Shown here in pieces: positions 1 through 9,280 of a stretch of 35,736 nt of DNA. The DNA is from an uncultured Prevotella sp. (GTDB lineage Bacteria; Bacteroidota; Bacteroidia; Bacteroidales; Bacteroidaceae), in assembly GCA_900769275.1 (NCBI GenBank), contig CAAGGA010000153.1, forward strand, positions 1 through 35,736, written 5' to 3'. The notes beneath the pieces were generated by a model. The model was not told where the DNA came from and did not search any database. It was given only the letters and a program-made list of their open reading frames with translations. The position numbers and the translations under genes are program-made. The first letter of the stretch is position 1; every line of letters begins with the position of its first letter.

Positions 1-2
1 TA

Positions 3-34
3 CAAAGGTACTGATTTTTTGTTAAATACACAAA
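3..34 (-). promoter_or_regulatory. Predicted promoter for a leftward gene beyond the window
   Basis: On the minus strand TACCTTTG (positions 10-3) lies exactly 20 bases downstream of TTTG (34-31). This matches the Bacteroidetes housekeeping promoter, TTTG at about -33 and TAnnTTTG at about -7. It would drive a leftward gene lying off the left edge. No coding sequence is recognisable in 1-112, which is AT-rich and follows the purL stop. Confidence 0.5.
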
Positions 35-112
35 GAAATAATGTTATATTAACTTAAATATCAGAGAGTTACAAATTATTCAGTAAACACTAATTAATAG
101 AACCCACTTATA

Positions 113-3100
113 TTACCTTGTTCTGTTTTTCTCTATCCAAAGACGGGCGTTGACGAAAGCCTCATGCCACGGTGTCACCTCGTCAGTCTGACGGCGTTCC
201 TCCGGATAATAACCACATTGCCATGGGAACTGTGTACGCTCCGGATGCGGCATAATGGCGAGGTGCCGACCGTCCTTGCTTGCGAGTGCGGCAACATCGT
301 ATGACGAACCATTAGGATTTGCCGGATATTCTGAGTAATTGAACTTTGCCACTACATTGTACTCAGACTCTTCCAGAGGCAGATGGAACTTGCCCTCTCC
401 ATGCGCTACCCAGCATCCTATCTTCTGTCCGGAGAGAGAACCGAACATTACGCTGTCATTCTGTGGGACAGACAGCGTGACGAAGGCAGACTCGAACTTG
501 TGAGAATCGTTGTGCTGCATCTCTGCATAGCTCCTTGAGTCATTGACAGCGTGGTCGTTGTTGATAAGACCAAGTTCTATCATGAGCTGGCAACCGTTGC
601 AGACACCGAGAGAGAGCGTATCCTTGCGTGCATAGAATCTGTCGAGAGCCTCTTTCGCCTTTGGATTGAACAGGAACGCTCCTGCCCAGCCTTTCGCACT
701 TCCGAGAACGTCAGAGTTAGAGAATCCACCGCAGAACGCCACGAGGTTTACCTCCTCAAGTGTCTCACGACCCGTAATAAGGTCGGTCATGGTGACATCC
801 TTGACGTCGAATCCTGCCATATAGAATGACCACGCCATCTCACGTTCCGAGTTGGTTCCTTTCTCGCGGATGATGGCAGCCACGGGGCGATTGCCCTCCG
901 GACGCGGGGTCCTCATGAGCTTGTCAGCCTTGAACGTCCACTCTACGGGGATGTTCTTATAGTTGGCAAAACGTTCCGCAGCCTTGCCGTTGAATGACTG
1001 GCGACGGTCAAGGAGATATGAGGTCCTGTACCATGTGTCGCGCAAATCGTCGATGTCAAACTCAAGTGTCAGCTCCCGGTTAGCCAGTTCAGAGTTTGGA
1101 ACCTGAGCATTGCTTTGATGACGCTTGATGGTAATCCTGCGTTCACACTGCGGAACGCCTATCTTTGCATACCCTACCCCAGCGTCTTCAAGGATTTTCT
1201 TTGCACGCGGTGCATCAGAGTCTGCCACCTGAATGACTATTCCCGGGTTTTCAGCGAAGAGCACCTTTACGATGTCATCGCCGTTAATCTTGTCAAGATT
1301 GAGATTGAGACCGCCCTTTGTGTTGGCAAAGCACATTTCGAGAAGAGTAGTGATGAGACCTCCGGCAGAGATGTCGTGTCCGGCAAGTATGAGTCCCTCA
1401 TTTACAAGTTGCTGGACAGCCATGAAAGCATCGCGGAAATACTCTGCATTCTTCACTGTAGGCACGTCACTGCCTACCTTTCCCTGACTCTGGGCAAAGG
1501 CAGAACCGCCAAGTTGCAGTTGATCGAAAGAGAAATCTATATGATACAGACGTGAAGCCTTGACGTTCTTGAGCACTGGAGAAACGACCTTGTTTATGTC
1601 AGAGACCTCACCTCCTGCGCTTACTATTACCGTGCCTGGAGCAATGACTTTCTTTCCATCAGGATATTTCTGTGTCATGGAGAGAGAATCCTTACCTGTA
1701 GGCACGTTAATCTGCAACTCACAGCAGAAGTCAGAAAGGGCTTTTACAGCCTTATACAGGCGGGCATCCTCTCCTTTCTGTGCGCGGCAAGGCCACATCC
1801 AGTTAGCGGAAAGGGAGATACTTTCCATTCCGTCAGCCATCGGAGCCCACACAAGGTTGGTCAGTGCCTCAGCAACAGAGAGCACGGAACCTGCAGCAGG
1901 GTCAGCAAGAGCCGCCTGGGGAGCGTGTCCGAGGGATGTCGCAATGCCCTTTGTTCCGGTATAGTCGAGTGCTACTGCACCACAATCTGACAGAGGCAAC
2001 TGAAGTTCTCCCTGACATTGCTGACGTGCTACGCGTCCTGACACGCAGCGATCTACCTTGTTAGTTAGCCAGTCCTTGCAGGCTACGGCTTCCAACTGAA
2101 GCACCTGCCTGAGGTAATCCGCCAACTGATTATTGAGTGTAGAATGCATGGAAAGCCCTGTAAGGTCATAGGAGACGACATCATACTTACGCTCTACCGT
2201 AGAGTCCTCCATGACAGTCTTTGGCGAGGAGCCGAACATCTGCTCTACGGCGAGGTCAAACGGACGCACTCCGTCAGCCTGTTCAAAGGCGAAACGATGG
2301 TCTCCCGTCGTCTCTCCGACTGTGTACATTGGTGCTCTCTCACGGTCAGCTATCTTCTGTACGTGCTCTATGGCAGCCTCATCAATCAGCAATCCCATGC
2401 GTTCCTGCGACTCGTTGGCAATGATTTCCTTTGCGGAAAGGGTCTTGTCTCCTACCGGCAACTTGTCCATGTGGATAAGTCCTCCACACTCTTCTACGAG
2501 TTCTGACAGACAGTTTACGTGACCTGCACTGCCGTGGTCGTGTATGGAAACAATAGGATTCGTCTCTTCCTCACCGAGAGCACGCACCACATTGTATGCA
2601 CGCTTCTGCATCTCCGGGTTAGCACGCTGCACGGCATTCAGTTCGATGCCGGAAGAATAGCGGCCAGTCTCCACAGAAGACACCGAGCCACCGCCGAGAC
2701 CGATGCGATAGTTCTCACCTCCCATGACTACAACCTTGTTGCCCGGCTGCGGTTCTCCCTTGAGACAGTCGCGCTGAACGCCATAGCCTACACCTCCTGC
2801 AAGCATGATGACCTTGTCGTATGCGTATGTCTCGGGCACGTCAGCCGTTGTCTCCTGATGCTCAAAAGTAAGTACGGAACCGCAGATGAGCGGCTGTCCG
2901 AACTTGTTTCCGAAGTCGCTTGCGCCATTGGAAGCCTTGATAAGAATCTGTTCCGGTGTCTGATAAAGCCATTCACGAACGGGCATTAACTTCTCCCACT
3001 CCTGACAGTCTTTCTCTGATGACCATGCAGGAGTATTGGCAGGAACGTTCTCCGTGACAGGGTCGCTTTCGTTCTTGCGGGGATAAGAGGTCATATAGAC

Positions 3101-3958
3101 TGCCGTACCTGCTATAGGCCATGAGCCTGTGCCGCCGCCCATTCGGTCACGTATCTCTCCTCCCGTTCCCGTTGCCGCACCATTGAACGGCTCGACGGTT
3201 GACGGGAAGTTGTGGGTCTCGGCTTTCAGCGAGATGACGGACTTCACTTTCTTTATCCTGTAAAGGTCGGGTTGTGAGTGGTCGGCAGGTGCGAACTGCT
3301 CGATTTCCGGTCCTTCGGAGAATGCTACATTGTCCTTGTAAGCTGAGAGTATCTTGTTTGGGTTCTCGTTAGTGGTCTTTTTTATCATCTGGAAGAGCGA
3401 GGATTCTTTCTCTTCTCCGTCAATGATGAATGTGCCTCCGAATATCTTGTGACGGCAATGTTCGGAATTAATCTGCGCGAAACCGAACACCTCCGAGTCA
3501 GTGAGAGGTCGTCCAAGCTGTCCTTCCACCTTATGCAGATAGTCTATTTCCTCTTTTGAGAGTGCCAGTCCCTCCTGTTCGTTGTATTGTTCCAGATTCT
3601 CTATATGCTTGATAGGCTCCGGCTGGATGCTGACAGTGAAGATATTCTGGTCAAGTCCGTCGTACATACGTTGCAGCATGGGGTCATGCTCGGCATCTTT
3701 TGTAGATACGGGGAAATATTCCTCGATGCGTGAGATGCCTTTGATAGCCATATTCTGCGTTATCTCCACAGCGTTTGTACTCCAAGGAGTAATCATCTCG
3801 CGTCGCGGACCGATGAAAAATCCTTCCATTGTCTCTGCATCCAGCAACGTGGCATTGCCGTAAAGCCAGCAAAGCTCGTTGGTTTCGCTCTCATTGGGCT
3901 GATGGTCTATCTCAGTCGCAATGATGTTCTGTGTAGGGGTCTTGAAGAAAAGAACCAT
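113..3958 (-). CDS. purL: Phosphoribosylformylglycinamidine synthase, large single-chain form
   Basis: Fourth step of purine synthesis: ATP- and glutamine-dependent conversion of FGAR to FGAM in the cytosol. The 1281 residues match the roughly 1300-residue single-chain PurL. After an N-terminal FGAR-AT_N-like region comes the linker motif NSEHCRHKIFGG, then two AIRS-like ATP-binding halves; the first carries the glycine-rich ETHNFPS...GTGGEIRDR segment. A C-terminal class I glutaminase domain starts near residue 1030. Its nucleophile is Cys1120 in GVCNGCQ, and His1238/Glu1240 in MPHPER complete the triad. No residue appears missing. A strong promoter match lies about 67 bases upstream of the ATG, so the gene is probably a single transcription unit. 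The next gene upstream (M23 peptidase) points the same way but is 404 bases off. Confidence 0.97.
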   Translation of the reverse strand: MVLFFKTPTQNIIATEIDHQPNESETNELCWLYGNATLLDAETMEGFFIGPRREMITPWSTNAVEITQNMAIKGISRIEEYFPVSTKDAEHDPMLQRMYDGLDQNIFTVSIQPEPIKHIENLEQYNEQEGLALSKEEIDYLHKVEGQLGRPLTDSEVFGFAQINSEHCRHKIFGGTFIIDGEEKESSLFQMIKKTTNENPNKILSAYKDNVAFSEGPEIEQFAPADHSQPDLYRIKKVKSVISLKAETHNFPSTVEPFNGAATGTGGEIRDRMGGGTGSWPIAGTAVYMTSYPRKNESDPVTENVPANTPAWSSEKDCQEWEKLMPVREWLYQTPEQILIKASNGASDFGNKFGQPLICGSVLTFEHQETTADVPETYAYDKVIMLAGGVGYGVQRDCLKGEPQPGNKVVVMGGENYRIGLGGGSVSSVETGRYSSGIELNAVQRANPEMQKRAYNVVRALGEEETNPIVSIHDHGSAGHVNCLSELVEECGGLIHMDKLPVGDKTLSAKEIIANESQERMGLLIDEAAIEHVQKIADRERAPMYTVGETTGDHRFAFEQADGVRPFDLAVEQMFGSSPKTVMEDSTVERKYDVVSYDLTGLSMHSTLNNQLADYLRQVLQLEAVACKDWLTNKVDRCVSGRVARQQCQGELQLPLSDCGAVALDYTGTKGIATSLGHAPQAALADPAAGSVLSVAEALTNLVWAPMADGMESISLSANWMWPCRAQKGEDARLYKAVKALSDFCCELQINVPTGKDSLSMTQKYPDGKKVIAPGTVIVSAGGEVSDINKVVSPVLKNVKASRLYHIDFSFDQLQLGGSAFAQSQGKVGSDVPTVKNAEYFRDAFMAVQQLVNEGLILAGHDISAGGLITTLLEMCFANTKGGLNLNLDKINGDDIVKVLFAENPGIVIQVADSDAPRAKKILEDAGVGYAKIGVPQCERRITIKRHQSNAQVPNSELANRELTLEFDIDDLRDTWYRTSYLLDRRQSFNGKAAERFANYKNIPVEWTFKADKLMRTPRPEGNRPVAAIIREKGTNSEREMAWSFYMAGFDVKDVTMTDLITGRETLEEVNLVAFCGGFSNSDVLGSAKGWAGAFLFNPKAKEALDRFYARKDTLSLGVCNGCQLMIELGLINNDHAVNDSRSYAEMQHNDSHKFESAFVTLSVPQNDSVMFGSLSGQKIGCWVAHGEGKFHLPLEESEYNVVAKFNYSEYPANPNGSSYDVAALASKDGRHLAIMPHPERTQFPWQCGYYPEERRQTDEVTPWHEAFVNARLWIEKNRTR

Positions 3959-4024
3959 AATTGATGATTGTTGTAGTTATATTGTTATTGTTTATTCTAT
4001 TTTTCTTTACGGAGAATGACGGTA

Positions 4025-4055
4025 CAAAGTTACAGTAAATCAGTGACAATACAAA
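4025..4055 (-). promoter_or_regulatory. purL promoter
   Basis: Reading leftward, TTTG (4055-4052), a 19-base spacer, then TAACTTTG (4032-4025). This is a full match to the Bacteroidetes -33/-7 consensus, about 67 bases before the purL ATG at 3958. Confidence 0.7.
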
Positions 4056-4122
4056 ATCTTTTCTACGAAAAAGAAACGGCGGAATGGAAAAATGCCGGGC
4101 AGAAAGGTGAAACAAAACATAA

Positions 4123-4154
4123 GACCTGACAGAAACTCACGTCTCGGTCAGGTC
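4123..4154 (-). terminator. Candidate hairpin, possible terminator
   Basis: Perfect 8-bp arms GACCTGAC (4123-4130) and GTCAGGTC (4147-4154) enclose a 16-base loop. On the minus strand it is followed by a weakly T-rich stretch (TTATGTTTTG). It lies between the M23 peptidase stop and the purL promoter, where a terminator is expected. The T-tract is poor. Confidence 0.35.
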
Positions 4155-4227
4155 GGCAATTATATGATTATGAAAGGGGGAAACTCTTATGTACAGAAGT
4201 TTCGCAGGGCATCAACTTGTTTTTTTT

Positions 4228-4326
4228 ACGGTTTTAAGGTTTTAAGGTTTTGCGGAGGTTTGTAATGGATGACCGTAACTTCCGCACAACCGCATAACCG
4301 CATAACCGCACAACTGCACAACCGCA
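4228..4326. repeat. Octamer-armed palindromic element B1 (family B)
   Basis: The left arm is three degenerate octamers of the type GGTTTTAA. The right arm is about five octamers of the types GCATAACC and GCACAACC. The core at 4252-4285 begins GCGGAGGTTTGT and ends GTAACTTCCGC, so the core ends also pair. The same core recurs in B2, B3 and partly B4. It sits 37 bases beyond the M23 peptidase stop. Confidence 0.7.
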
Positions 4327-4362
4327 TGATACTGATTAAGCCCTAACCGTGCGAAAGTCGAA

Positions 4363-5307
4363 TTATGAATATCTCAGGATTTGTCCCGGACGAACCTTTA
4401 CATCGCGTGTCAGGTGATTGAGCTTGCACAACTGATCCACAGTGACACCACGACGTTTGGCAATGCTTGTAAGCGTTTCTCCTGCTGATACCTTGTGGTA
4501 TCTTGTCTCGGAGTATTGACGAGTCTTCTGGTTGCCACCGTTGTTCGCCCTGCTGTTGTCGGCAAGAGTCTCTCTGTTTGAAGAATCCCTCCCTATGTTG
4601 TTGTTGGCATAAGCAGACTCTCTCTCATAACTGCTCTTGCGGAACATATAGTAGTCGGCGGTAACGTCCTGGTTGGGGAAGTCGAAGAAGAGTGCGGGGT
4701 TAAGCGCAACACCGCAAAGTCGTGTCTCGAAGTGCAGGTGAGAACCGGTAGAACGTCCGGTATTTCCTCCGAGTCCGATAGGCTGACCCGCCTTGACTGT
4801 CTGGTTCTCCTCTACGAGCCAGTCACTCATGTGTCCGTATATTGTCTCAAGACCGTTGTTGTGGCGTATCACGAGATACTTGCCATAACCAGCTCTCTCA
4901 TAGTTCTTTATGCGCACCTTTCCGGAAAAGGCGGCACGTATGGTGTCTCCGATATATACTTTTACGTCTATGCCCTTGTGCATTCTTCCCCACCGCGGTC
5001 CCATCTTGCTGGTAACGACGCGGTTTGTCGTAGGCATACAGAAATTGCGCAGGTTTATGCGGAATGAGTCCGGCAGCTCCGTAGCACGATGGGCGTATGT
5101 ATTGTCCCATTCATCATAAAGCTGCGCCGCCGGATTCTCAGCCATTTCCCTTTCTATGACAGACTTGATGCTGAGTGTATCTACCGTGCGCATCCTGCGA
5201 TCCACGGGAGCCTGACGTGCAAGAAGATCCTGTGCACATACTGGCATGGATACGAGAATGAACAACACATTTATTATAATAATAGTATAAATCCGTTTAA
5301 GTTTCAT
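4363..5307 (-). CDS. Secreted M23 metallopeptidase with C-terminal LysM domain
   Basis: A predicted peptidoglycan endopeptidase, LytM/NlpD-like, exported to the periplasm. Residues 1-25 form a signal peptide (hydrophobic IYTIIIINVLFILV, then CAQ). The M23 domain covers about residues 100-210. Zinc ligands are visible as His110 and Asp114 (HKGID) and His192 in HLHFE; His159 and His190 are the expected catalytic histidines, so the enzyme looks active. A low-complexity linker (about 225-268) leads to one LysM domain at 270-314 for peptidoglycan binding. The putative promoter lies about 145 bases upstream, in the region shared with the divergent GH43 gene. Its role in cell division or wall remodelling is inferred from family only. 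Confidence 0.92.
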   Translation of the reverse strand: MKLKRIYTIIIINVLFILVSMPVCAQDLLARQAPVDRRMRTVDTLSIKSVIEREMAENPAAQLYDEWDNTYAHRATELPDSFRINLRNFCMPTTNRVVTSKMGPRWGRMHKGIDVKVYIGDTIRAAFSGKVRIKNYERAGYGKYLVIRHNNGLETIYGHMSDWLVEENQTVKAGQPIGLGGNTGRSTGSHLHFETRLCGVALNPALFFDFPNQDVTADYYMFRKSSYERESAYANNNIGRDSSNRETLADNSRANNGGNQKTRQYSETRYHKVSAGETLTSIAKRRGVTVDQLCKLNHLTRDVKVRPGQILRYS

Positions 5308-5451
5308 TATTCTTTATTGTTCGCTTTAGGTTATCTGGATGCGCCGTTAGAGATAAAATACCAAAAAAGTACAGTATTTTATGAAAAATGCCTTATTCAA
5401 ATACAAAATGAATATAGGGCGGCGCAAAACCTTGGTTTCAGAAAATCACTG

Positions 5452-5483
5452 CAAAGATAGCAAAAATTTTCCTGACAGACAAC
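5452..5483 (-). promoter_or_regulatory. Predicted promoter of the M23 peptidase gene
   Basis: On the minus strand TATCTTTG (5459-5452) is preceded after 20 bases by GTTG (5483-5480). The -7 element is a full consensus match and the -33 element is partial. The implied 5' leader of about 140 bases is long. Confidence 0.4.
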
Positions 5484-5587
5484 ATAAATCAAGAAATTAG
5501 GGTATTTTTTTTAACAATATCTCCGAATTTTAACAATTTTTCAATTCTTTATCCATATTTCCATTCAAGCAGTTCTGTTTTTTTTCT

Positions 5588-5595
5588 TAACTTTG
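5588..5595 (+). promoter_or_regulatory. -7 element of the GH43 gene promoter
   Basis: TAACTTTG matches the Bacteroidetes -7 consensus 30 bases before the ATG at 5626. A T-rich stretch precedes it, but no good TTTG is seen at the usual -33 distance. Confidence 0.5.
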
Positions 5596-5625
5596 CAACG
5601 AAAACATTAACTTACTGTTTACATC

Positions 5626-7746
5626 ATGAATATTAACATATTTAAGTCATTGCTTCTCGTTCTTGTGTTGGGTAATGCCGGCAATGCAGTCCGTGCGCAG
5701 CAGCGGGGCAACCCTCAGACAGGCGACCGTTACCTGTATTGTCACATGAGCGACCGCGGTCAGTGGACGGCTTACGCCCTCTCCACCGACGGTATTCATT
5801 TTCATGACCTCCTATGCGGCGACTCTATCTTCTCTCCTTGGGAGATGGCCGGTATCGAAGGAGGTACGCGGGATGCGTATATCTGCCGGAAACATGACCT
5901 GTCCGGGTATCTTATGGTGACCACCGACATGAACAATTCCATGACAAAGCGTCTCGGGAAGAAAGCGGAGTGGGACAATTACGGCATCAACCTGCTCACT
6001 TCCGACGACCTTATCCACTGGAAATCCACTACATTCGATTTCCGCAAGGGGCTGGAAATATTCTCCGACGGGAAAGACAAGGGACTGTCCGTGTATAAAG
6101 ACTGGTCCACCATCAACCGTGTCTGGGCACCACAGATATTCTGGGATGCAGACTACACATGGCAGGATGGCAGGAAAGGCGGCTACATGATATATTATTC
6201 CCTCTGGAACCGCGGCGAGGAAGCCTACGACAGAATGTATTATTCATACGCTGACGAGACGTTTACCACGCTGACACAGCCCCGCCTGCTTTTCGACTGG
6301 GGATATGCTACCATAGATGCAGACATCAATTACGTGACGGCAGACAGCATGTACCATCTCATGATAAAGAAGGAGGGCGGGCAACCCGGACTCTTCACTT
6401 CGGTCAGCAAGTCACTGACAGGTCCGTGGCCAGAGCCTGACACCAAGGATTTCGTAAACTTCGAAGGCAAGAAGAAATGTGAGGGAGTATCTGCATATCA
6501 GCTTGCAGGAGACAGCACGTGGCGCATTGCATACATAGAGTATTCCTCTAAGCCACGCAACTACCGTATATGCAAGGCAGACAAATTCATGCGCAACTTC
6601 TCTTCTCCGCAGAATATCGAGGGCGTGAACGGTCCGCAGCACGGTTCTTTCCTACGCATCACGCAGGAGGAATATGACCGTCTGCAGAGATGGAGCGACG
6701 AACAGGAGGCAAAGCATCTCGCGCCAAACGTCAGCAATCCCGTCATTCCCGGACTGTATGCTGACCCGGAAATACTCTTCTCACAAAAGACCGGGAAATA
6801 TTATCTATATCCCACGACCGATGGCATGGAGGGATGGCAAGGTCACGACTTCAAGGTGTTCTCTTCAGATGACATGAAAACATGGACGGAGGGTGGCACA
6901 ATCATCGACCTTGCCACGGAACAGGTGTCCTGGGCCAGAGAATATGCCTGGGCACCATGCGCCATCGAGGTGACATATCTCAACGGCAAGATATGCAACA
7001 CCCCCGAGATGATGGCAAGGCTGCAAACAGAGCGTGCAAAAGCAGAGAAGAAAGGGAAGCCGTCAAAGAAGATTTCCTACAGGACATTCTACTATTTCAC
7101 GGCGGGCAAGCGTATCGGAGTAGCCGTAAGCGATGACCCCGCAGGACCTTTCATAGAGCCGTTGGGCAGACCTCTCCTCGATAAGGCACCGCAGGGACAG
7201 GGCGGACAGGTCATAGACCCCGACGTCTTTCAAGACCCGAAGACAGGAAAATATTACCTCTATTGGGGCAATTCCTATCTGGCAGTATCGGAATTGGCTG
7301 ACGACATGGTGAGCATCAAGGACACAAAGGTGCTGATTCCCCGTGCCAAGAAGCGCGATTACAATTACAATGAGGGCACCTACGTGTTCTATCGCGACGG
7401 GAAGTACTATTTCTCTTGGTCGGAGAATGACACTCGCTCGGCGTATTACCGTGTGCGTTATCTCATCAGTGACTCGCCTACGGAGTTCATCCGTGACGGC
7501 AAGCCTGCCATGCCGGAGAAGACAATTGTCATCTCCCAAGACCCCTCGAAGCTGATTTTCGGAACAGGACATCATGCCGTAATCTGCAAACCGGGTACAG
7601 ATGAATGGTATATCGTATATCATCGCTTCGCCCGTCCCGAAGGTATCAAGAAAGGATGGTCAGCAGGTTACAATCGCGAGGTGTGTATAGACAAACTGGA
7701 ATTCAACGAAGATGGAACAATCAAATCGGTCAAGCCTACCCTTTAG
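5626..7746 (+). CDS. Secreted glycoside hydrolase family 43 protein with two beta-propeller regions
   Basis: A predicted periplasmic or surface glycosidase, likely acting on arabinose- or xylose-containing plant polysaccharide; substrate is not deducible. Residues 1-25 are a signal peptide ending VRAQ. The first propeller (about 30-350) has GH43-like repeats (WAPQIFWD, LLTSDDLIHW) but no clear acid/base triad. The second (about 370-706) carries the expected GH43 residues: Asp380 in YADPE as base, Asp531 in IDPDVF as pKa modulator and Glu583 in NEGTYVF as acid, plus WAPCAIEV and a late GTGHH motif. At 706 residues it is about twice a single GH43 domain. Its last 35 bases overlap the first chromate-transporter gene. 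No SusC/SusD genes flank it, so it is not in an obvious polysaccharide-utilisation locus. Confidence 0.88.
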   Translation: MNINIFKSLLLVLVLGNAGNAVRAQQRGNPQTGDRYLYCHMSDRGQWTAYALSTDGIHFHDLLCGDSIFSPWEMAGIEGGTRDAYICRKHDLSGYLMVTTDMNNSMTKRLGKKAEWDNYGINLLTSDDLIHWKSTTFDFRKGLEIFSDGKDKGLSVYKDWSTINRVWAPQIFWDADYTWQDGRKGGYMIYYSLWNRGEEAYDRMYYSYADETFTTLTQPRLLFDWGYATIDADINYVTADSMYHLMIKKEGGQPGLFTSVSKSLTGPWPEPDTKDFVNFEGKKKCEGVSAYQLAGDSTWRIAYIEYSSKPRNYRICKADKFMRNFSSPQNIEGVNGPQHGSFLRITQEEYDRLQRWSDEQEAKHLAPNVSNPVIPGLYADPEILFSQKTGKYYLYPTTDGMEGWQGHDFKVFSSDDMKTWTEGGTIIDLATEQVSWAREYAWAPCAIEVTYLNGKICNTPEMMARLQTERAKAEKKGKPSKKISYRTFYYFTAGKRIGVAVSDDPAGPFIEPLGRPLLDKAPQGQGGQVIDPDVFQDPKTGKYYLYWGNSYLAVSELADDMVSIKDTKVLIPRAKKRDYNYNEGTYVFYRDGKYYFSWSENDTRSAYYRVRYLISDSPTEFIRDGKPAMPEKTIVISQDPSKLIFGTGHHAVICKPGTDEWYIVYHRFARPEGIKKGWSAGYNREVCIDKLEFNEDGTIKSVKPTL

Positions 7747-8272
7747 TCTGTTCAGGACATTCTTCCGTATCGGACTGTTTACATTCGGAGGGGGGTATGC
7801 CATGATTCCTATAATAGAAGCGGAGGTGGTGGATAAGCACAAATGGATAGACAGGACAGAGTTCCTTGACCTCATTGCCGTGGCTCAGACGTGCCCGGGA
7901 GTCTTTGCCATCAACATATCCACGTTCATAGGCTATAAGCTCCGAAAGACAAAAGGAGCTGTAGTATGTGCTGCCGGTACTGCTCTCCCCTCGCTGCTTG
8001 TCATCCTTGCCATTGCAATATTCTTCCGGCAGTTTCAGGACATCCCATGGGTGGCCTCCATGTTTGCGGGCATACGTCCCGCAGTCGTGGCTCTCCTTGC
8101 CGTCCCGACATGGAATCTTGCACGCCGTGCCAACATCAGTTTCCTCACATGCTGGATTCCCATCCTCAGTGCATTGATGATATGGGGACTGGGTGTCAAC
8201 CCTATCCTTATCATCATCGCAGCCGGTCTCGGCGGTTTCGTTTACGGACAATACATCCGACCGACGGAATGA
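7712..8272 (+). CDS. Chromate transporter family (CHR) protein, half-size, first of pair
   Basis: A 186-residue inner-membrane protein of the CHR family. The signature FFRIGLFTFGGGYAMIPII opens the protein at about residues 17-35. QTCPGVFAINISTFIGYKLR (about 68-87) and a later FAGIRPAVVALLA segment are also typical. Half-size CHR proteins usually occur as adjacent pairs that work together, and the second half follows at 8517. In bacteria that never meet chromate the physiological substrate is uncertain. The ATG at 7712 gives the standard N-terminus and lies within the GH43 gene, overlapping it by 35 bases in another frame, so translational coupling is likely. Confidence 0.92.
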   Translation: MEQSNRSSLPFSLFRTFFRIGLFTFGGGYAMIPIIEAEVVDKHKWIDRTEFLDLIAVAQTCPGVFAINISTFIGYKLRKTKGAVVCAAGTALPSLLVILAIAIFFRQFQDIPWVASMFAGIRPAVVALLAVPTWNLARRANISFLTCWIPILSALMIWGLGVNPILIIIAAGLGGFVYGQYIRPTE

Positions 8273-8321
8273 CCTTACCCGTAACGTGACGACTGACAGA
8301 AGTCCGCAGGGTTCAACCTCT

Positions 8322-8503
8322 TCGGTTTTCAGGTTGTAGTACCGGGTTATTGGTTTGGGGTTGTTGTTTTTTGGTTATGATAGTTTTGCTTTATGAGGAG
8401 TACTCCATTGGAAAGACATTACTAACCCACAACCAACAACCTAAAACCCAAAACCAGGTACTACAACCGACAACCCAAAACCAACAACAAACAACCAACA
8501 ACC
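8322..8503. repeat. Palindromic element C1 (family C, heptamer arms)
   Basis: It fills most of the 244 bases between the two chromate-transporter genes. The arms are degenerate 7-bp units (AACCCAC, AACCAAC, AACCTAA, AACCCAA) and their complements. A precise inverted pair, GGTTGTAGTACC near 8332 and GGTACTACAACC near 8457, shows the arms match each other. The core (about 8379-8421) contains ACTCCATTGGAAAGACA, sharing 15 of 17 bases with the family A core. The right arm ends about 13 bases before the ATG at 8517. Confidence 0.65.
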
Positions 8504-8516
8504 ACCCCCATATATC

Positions 8517-9086
8517 ATGCTTTTCCTTACATTGTTTCTGACATTCTTTCTGATAGGTCTCTTCGGATTCGGAGGAGGATATGGTATGCTGTCGCTCATT
8601 CAGACAGAGGTAGTCTGCAACCATCATTGGATGTCCTCGGCAGAGTTCACCAACATCGTGGCTATCTCGCAGATGACACCGGGGCCTATAGGTATCAATT
8701 CCGCCACCTATTGCGGATATACCGCCGTTCACAATGCGACCGGAAGTATACTGTTCGGCATACTCGGTTCGCTGACGGCAACCTTTGCCCTTATCCTTCC
8801 CAGTTTCCTGCTTATGATTCTCCTCAGCCGCTTATTGATGAAATATATGAATCGCCCAGGTGTTCAGAGTGCATTTGCGGGACTGCGCCCTGCCGTTGTC
8901 GGGCTTCTCGGTGCAGCCACTCTCCTGTTGTGCAACGAAGAGAACTTCTCCACTCCTGACGACCCATGGCATTTCTATATATCCCTTTTCATTTTTCTCG
9001 CCTCACTTATCGGTGTACTGGTAGTGAAAGTCAATCCCATCAGGATGATAGTCTATGCCGCATTTGCAGGACTGGTGCTGCTCTGA
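8517..9086 (+). CDS. Chromate transporter family (CHR) protein, half-size, second of pair
   Basis: The 189-residue partner of the upstream CHR gene, an inner-membrane protein. It begins with the same signature (LFGFGGGYGMLSLIQTEVV, about residues 15-33), followed by ISQMTPGPIGINSATYCGY and FAGLRPAVVGLLGAATLLL. The pair makes one functional two-part transporter by analogy with known short-chain CHR pairs. The ATG follows element C1 with no Shine-Dalgarno sequence, as is usual in Bacteroidetes. Probably cotranscribed with the GH43 gene unless C1 blocks readthrough. Confidence 0.9.
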   Translation: MLFLTLFLTFFLIGLFGFGGGYGMLSLIQTEVVCNHHWMSSAEFTNIVAISQMTPGPIGINSATYCGYTAVHNATGSILFGILGSLTATFALILPSFLLMILLSRLLMKYMNRPGVQSAFAGLRPAVVGLLGAATLLLCNEENFSTPDDPWHFYISLFIFLASLIGVLVVKVNPIRMIVYAAFAGLVLL

Positions 9087-9200
9087 TTCTTCAAATACAA
9101 AAAGACACGAAAATACCAGTATCTCCGACAAAAAGAAAGAAGAATACCGCAAAAATGTAACGCAAATTCTTAACAACCGTTAAAAACACCCTCTCAAAAC

Positions 9201-9280
9201 AAAAGCATAGCTTTTAGGACCTAAAAGCGGCGGTATTGCATCGTAAAAGCATAGCTTTCACGATGCAATACCGCCGCTTT
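9201..9280. terminator. Large perfect hairpin between convergent genes, likely bidirectional terminator
   Basis: Arms of 21 bases at 9224-9244 and 9260-9280 are perfectly complementary. The 15-base loop (9245-9259) contains AAAGCATAGCTTT, a near-palindrome that also occurs just outside at 9201-9215. A-rich sequence precedes the left arm and TTTCATTTT follows the right arm. The position between the rightward transporter gene and leftward malQ is where a two-way terminator is expected. Confidence 0.65.

Larger units (their letters stand above)
3959..4362. other. 404-base intergenic region between M23 peptidase and purL
   Basis: No gene is recognised. It holds the purL promoter near 4025-4055, a small hairpin at 4123-4154 and octamer-armed palindrome B1 at 4228-4326. 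The short open frame at 3912-4115 has no family signature, runs into purL in another frame and is dismissed. Confidence 0.6.
5308..5625. other. 318-base divergent AT-rich promoter region
   Basis: It separates the leftward M23 peptidase from the rightward GH43 gene. No protein signature was found. It contains the two facing promoter matches listed separately. The open frame at 5089-5460 is mostly antisense to the peptidase gene and has no recognisable domain. Confidence 0.6.

Noticed and set aside
551..2989. Several plus-strand open frames within purL
   Set aside because: They are antisense to a complete, well-conserved gene and have no recognisable domains. The same reasoning removes antisense frames in malQ, the M16 gene, fkp, cbiB and cobT.
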